Part shown: positions 62,237 through 64,000 of the stretch, piece by piece | How the letters are laid out: each line of letters starts with the position of its first letter | Position numbering within the stretch: position 1 is the stretch's first letter | NCBI GenBank assembly: GCA_039815685.1 | Contig: JBCBYV010000003.1 | Span: forward strand, 124,001 to 188,000 | From: Thermohalobaculum sp039815685 | Lineage (GTDB): Bacteria > Pseudomonadota > Alphaproteobacteria > Rhodobacterales > Rhodobacteraceae | DNA: 64,000 bases | Direction of reading: 5' to 3' | Position numbers and translations under genes: made by a program | The notes under the pieces: generated by a model | Told to the model about the DNA's origin: nothing | The model's input: only the letters and a program-made list of their open reading frames with translations | The model's database searches: none

Positions 62237-64000
62237 TCAGCCGATGAGGGCGAGCCACTCCTCCTCGCTCAGCGTCTGCAGCCCCAACTCCGTCGCCTTC
62301 TTGAGCTTGGAACCCGCGCCGGGACCCGCCACCAGGATGTCGGTCTTTGCTGACACGCTGCCGGAAACCTTGGCACCCAGCGCTTCAGCCCGGGCCTTCG
62401 CTTCGTCGCGGCTCATCTGTTCGAGTTTGCCCGTGAAGACCACCGTCTTGCCGGCCACGGGGCTGTCCGTCGCCGAGGGCGCTGCGGCGTCTTCAGGTGA
62501 GACATGCGCGGTAAGCGCCGCCAACGCGCCGAGATTTTGCTCATCGCTGAAGAAGGCGACAACTGCATCGGCGAGAACCGCACCGACGCCATCGATGTCC
62601 AGCAGCGCGTCGCGCGCCTCGGTCTCCTCGCGGGCCGCGCGCATCGCGTCGGCGAAGGCGGCCCAACTGCCATAGCTGCGGGCGAAGAGCTTTGCCGTCG
62701 TCTCCCCCACATGCCGGATGCCGAGGGCGAAGATGAAGCGGTGGAGCGGCACTTCGCGCCGCGCATCGATGGCGTCGAAGAGGTTCTCGGCGGACCGCTC
62801 GCCCCAGCCTTCGAGTGCGGAGAGGCGCTGTATCTCGGTGCCTTCCGGGCCGAAGCGCGCCTTGAGCTCAAAGATTTCAGCAGGTGCGCGGACCCATTCG
62901 AGCTGCCAGAACGCCTCGACCTGCTTTGTGCCGAGCCCTTCGATGTCCATGGCGCCGCGGGACACGAAGTGCTTGAGGCGCTCGACGGCCTGCGCGGGGC
63001 AGACGAGGCCGCCGGTGCAGCGGCGCACGGCCTCTCCCGCCTCCCGCACGGCCGGAGAACCGCAGGCCGGACAGACCTCGGGGAAAACGTACGCCACCGC
63101 GTCATTCGGGCGGCGCGCGATGTCCACGTCGATCACCTTCGGAATGACGTCGCCCGCGCGGTAGACGGTGACGGTATCGCCGACGCGGAGATCCTTGCCG
63201 TCGCGGATCGGCTCACCATTGGCGCCGCGCCCCGCGATGTAGTCCTCGTTATGAAGGGTCGCGTTGGAGACGACGACCCCGCCTACAGTCACGGGGCGGA
63301 GGCGGGCCACGGGGCTGAGTGCGCCCGTCCGGCCGACCTGAATGTCGATACCTTCGAGCACGGTTTGCGCGCGCTCGGCAGGAAACTTGTGCGCGATCGC
63401 CCAACGCGGCTGGTTCGAGCGCGCGCCGAGGCGCTGCTGCCAGTCCAACCGGTCGACCTTGTAGACCACGCCGTCGATGTCATAGCCGAGCGAGGCGCGG
63501 ATGCTCTCGATCTCGCGGTAATGCGCTAGCATCGCCTCCACGCTCTCGAACCGTCGCGCATGCTCGTTGACCGAAAACCCCCAGGCGCGCAGCGTCTCGA
63601 GCATGCCCCACTGCGTATCCGCCGGCAGGGCGCTCGCCTCCCCCCAGCTATAGGCAAAGAAGCGGAGCGGGCGGGAGGCGGTGATGCTGCTGTCGAGCTG
63701 GCGGAGCGAACCGGCGGCCGCATTGCGGGGGTTCGCGAAGACCTTGGCGCCGGCCTCCGTCTGCCGCGCATTGAGGGCGGCGAAGTCCTCATGGGTCATG
63801 TAGACCTCGCCCCGCACCTCGAAGACCTCGGGGGCTTCTCCGGTGAGCGTGTCGGGCAGGTCGTCGATAGTGCGCGCGTTGGCGGTGACGTTCTCCCCCT
63901 CCGCGCCGTCACCGCGCGTCGCTGCCTCCACCAGTTGACCGCGCTCATACCGGAGCGTCAGGGACAACCCGTCGATCTTTGGCTCTGCGACCAGGGCCAC
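62237..64000 (-). CDS. ligA: NAD+-dependent DNA ligase LigA, 3' part (N-terminus outside window)
   Basis: The frame runs off the right edge of the window, so the start lies beyond. The visible 587 residues begin close to the active-site KxDG (EPKIDGLSL, where the lysine is adenylylated). The OB fold, the four-cysteine zinc finger (CPACGSP with later RRCTGGLVCPAQ), the helix-hairpin-helix region and the C-terminal BRCT domain (TVVFTGKLEQMSRDEAKARA) follow. The missing part should be the Ia domain and the first part of the nucleotidyltransferase domain. Confidence 0.97.
   Translation of the reverse strand: MALVAEPKIDGLSLTLRYERGQLVEAATRGDGAEGENVTANARTIDDLPDTLTGEAPEVFEVRGEVYMTHEDFAALNARQTEAGAKVFANPRNAAAGSLRQLDSSITASRPLRFFAYSWGEASALPADTQWGMLETLRAWGFSVNEHARRFESVEAMLAHYREIESIRASLGYDIDGVVYKVDRLDWQQRLGARSNQPRWAIAHKFPAERAQTVLEGIDIQVGRTGALSPVARLRPVTVGGVVVSNATLHNEDYIAGRGANGEPIRDGKDLRVGDTVTVYRAGDVIPKVIDVDIARRPNDAVAYVFPEVCPACGSPAVREAGEAVRRCTGGLVCPAQAVERLKHFVSRGAMDIEGLGTKQVEAFWQLEWVRAPAEIFELKARFGPEGTEIQRLSALEGWGERSAENLFDAIDARREVPLHRFIFALGIRHVGETTAKLFARSYGSWAAFADAMRAAREETEARDALLDIDGVGAVLADAVVAFFSDEQNLGALAALTAHVSPEDAAAPSATDSPVAGKTVVFTGKLEQMSRDEAKARAEALGAKVSGSVSAKTDILVAGPGAGSKLKKATELGLQTLSEEEWLALIG

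Overview
The window is a 64 kb stretch of high-GC chromosome (clearly above 60 % G+C by eye) that reads as an alphaproteobacterium of the Rhodobacterales type. The evidence is the gene content and order: a dusB(nifR3)-ntrB-ntrC-ntrY-ntrX cluster followed by trkA, trkH, hfq and hflX; a fused ispDF next to pgpA, cinA, a RatA/COQ10-like gene and lipA; an mreBCD-mrdA-rodA cluster beside leuA; citramalate synthase behind cysS; TrmFO; and a bdhA-type 3-hydroxybutyrate dehydrogenase. It is mostly core chromosome. I see no transposase, phage gene, CRISPR array, tRNA or rRNA. The window opens inside mfd and closes inside ligA, so both are partial.

Layout. 1-10 kb: the 3' end of mfd, a leftward small basic ORF and a membrane protein, a glutathionyl-hydroquinone reductase, two copies of a dispersed intergenic repeat, then a leftward set made of an ArsR-family regulator, an acyl-CoA synthetase-like enzyme, a FrnE/DsbA-like oxidoreductase and a small membrane protein, with bdhA upstream. 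10-14 kb: a candidate leftward small RNA, a YejA-like peptide-binding protein translationally coupled to recQ, and a pair of AT-rich hairpins. 14-23.4 kb: a leftward cell-shape cluster (mreB, mreC, mreD, mrdA, rodA) followed by ghrA and a DUF502 protein, with leuA just upstream. leuA is preceded by a short leucine-rich leader peptide and a strong hairpin, which looks like ribosome-mediated attenuation. 23.7-28.1 kb is the most accessory-looking part: a Gly/Ser-linker protein with two homologous C-terminal domains, a SnoaL-like protein, a low-GC orphan and a 19-repeat MORN protein.

28-41 kb: nadE, a PH-like membrane protein coupled to gltX, a small secreted four-Cys protein, the tightly coupled cysS-cimA-squalene/phytoene-synthase-like set, a secreted alpha/beta-hydrolase, a methyltransferase, trmFO, a small membrane protein and lipA. 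41-46 kb: RatA/COQ10-like protein, a PNPOx-like flavoprotein, then leftward ispDF-pgpA-cinA. 45-58 kb: dusB-ntrBC-ntrYX, a small ORF, trkA-trkH, hfq and hflX. 58-64 kb: an unrecognised 334-residue protein, a 42-residue membrane protein, recG, a GNAT acetyltransferase and partial ligA.

Functionally the window combines DNA repair (mfd, recQ, recG, ligA), envelope growth (mre/mrd, pgpA, ispDF), nitrogen and redox two-component control with K+ uptake and Hfq, and branched-chain amino-acid synthesis (leuA with its leader, cimA). The points most worth a second look are the leuA leader, the candidate small RNA at about 10.01-10.09 kb, the Gly/Ser-linker protein, the alternating MORN super-repeat, and the ArsR regulator that keeps only two of the three arsenic-type cysteines beside a ligase gene.
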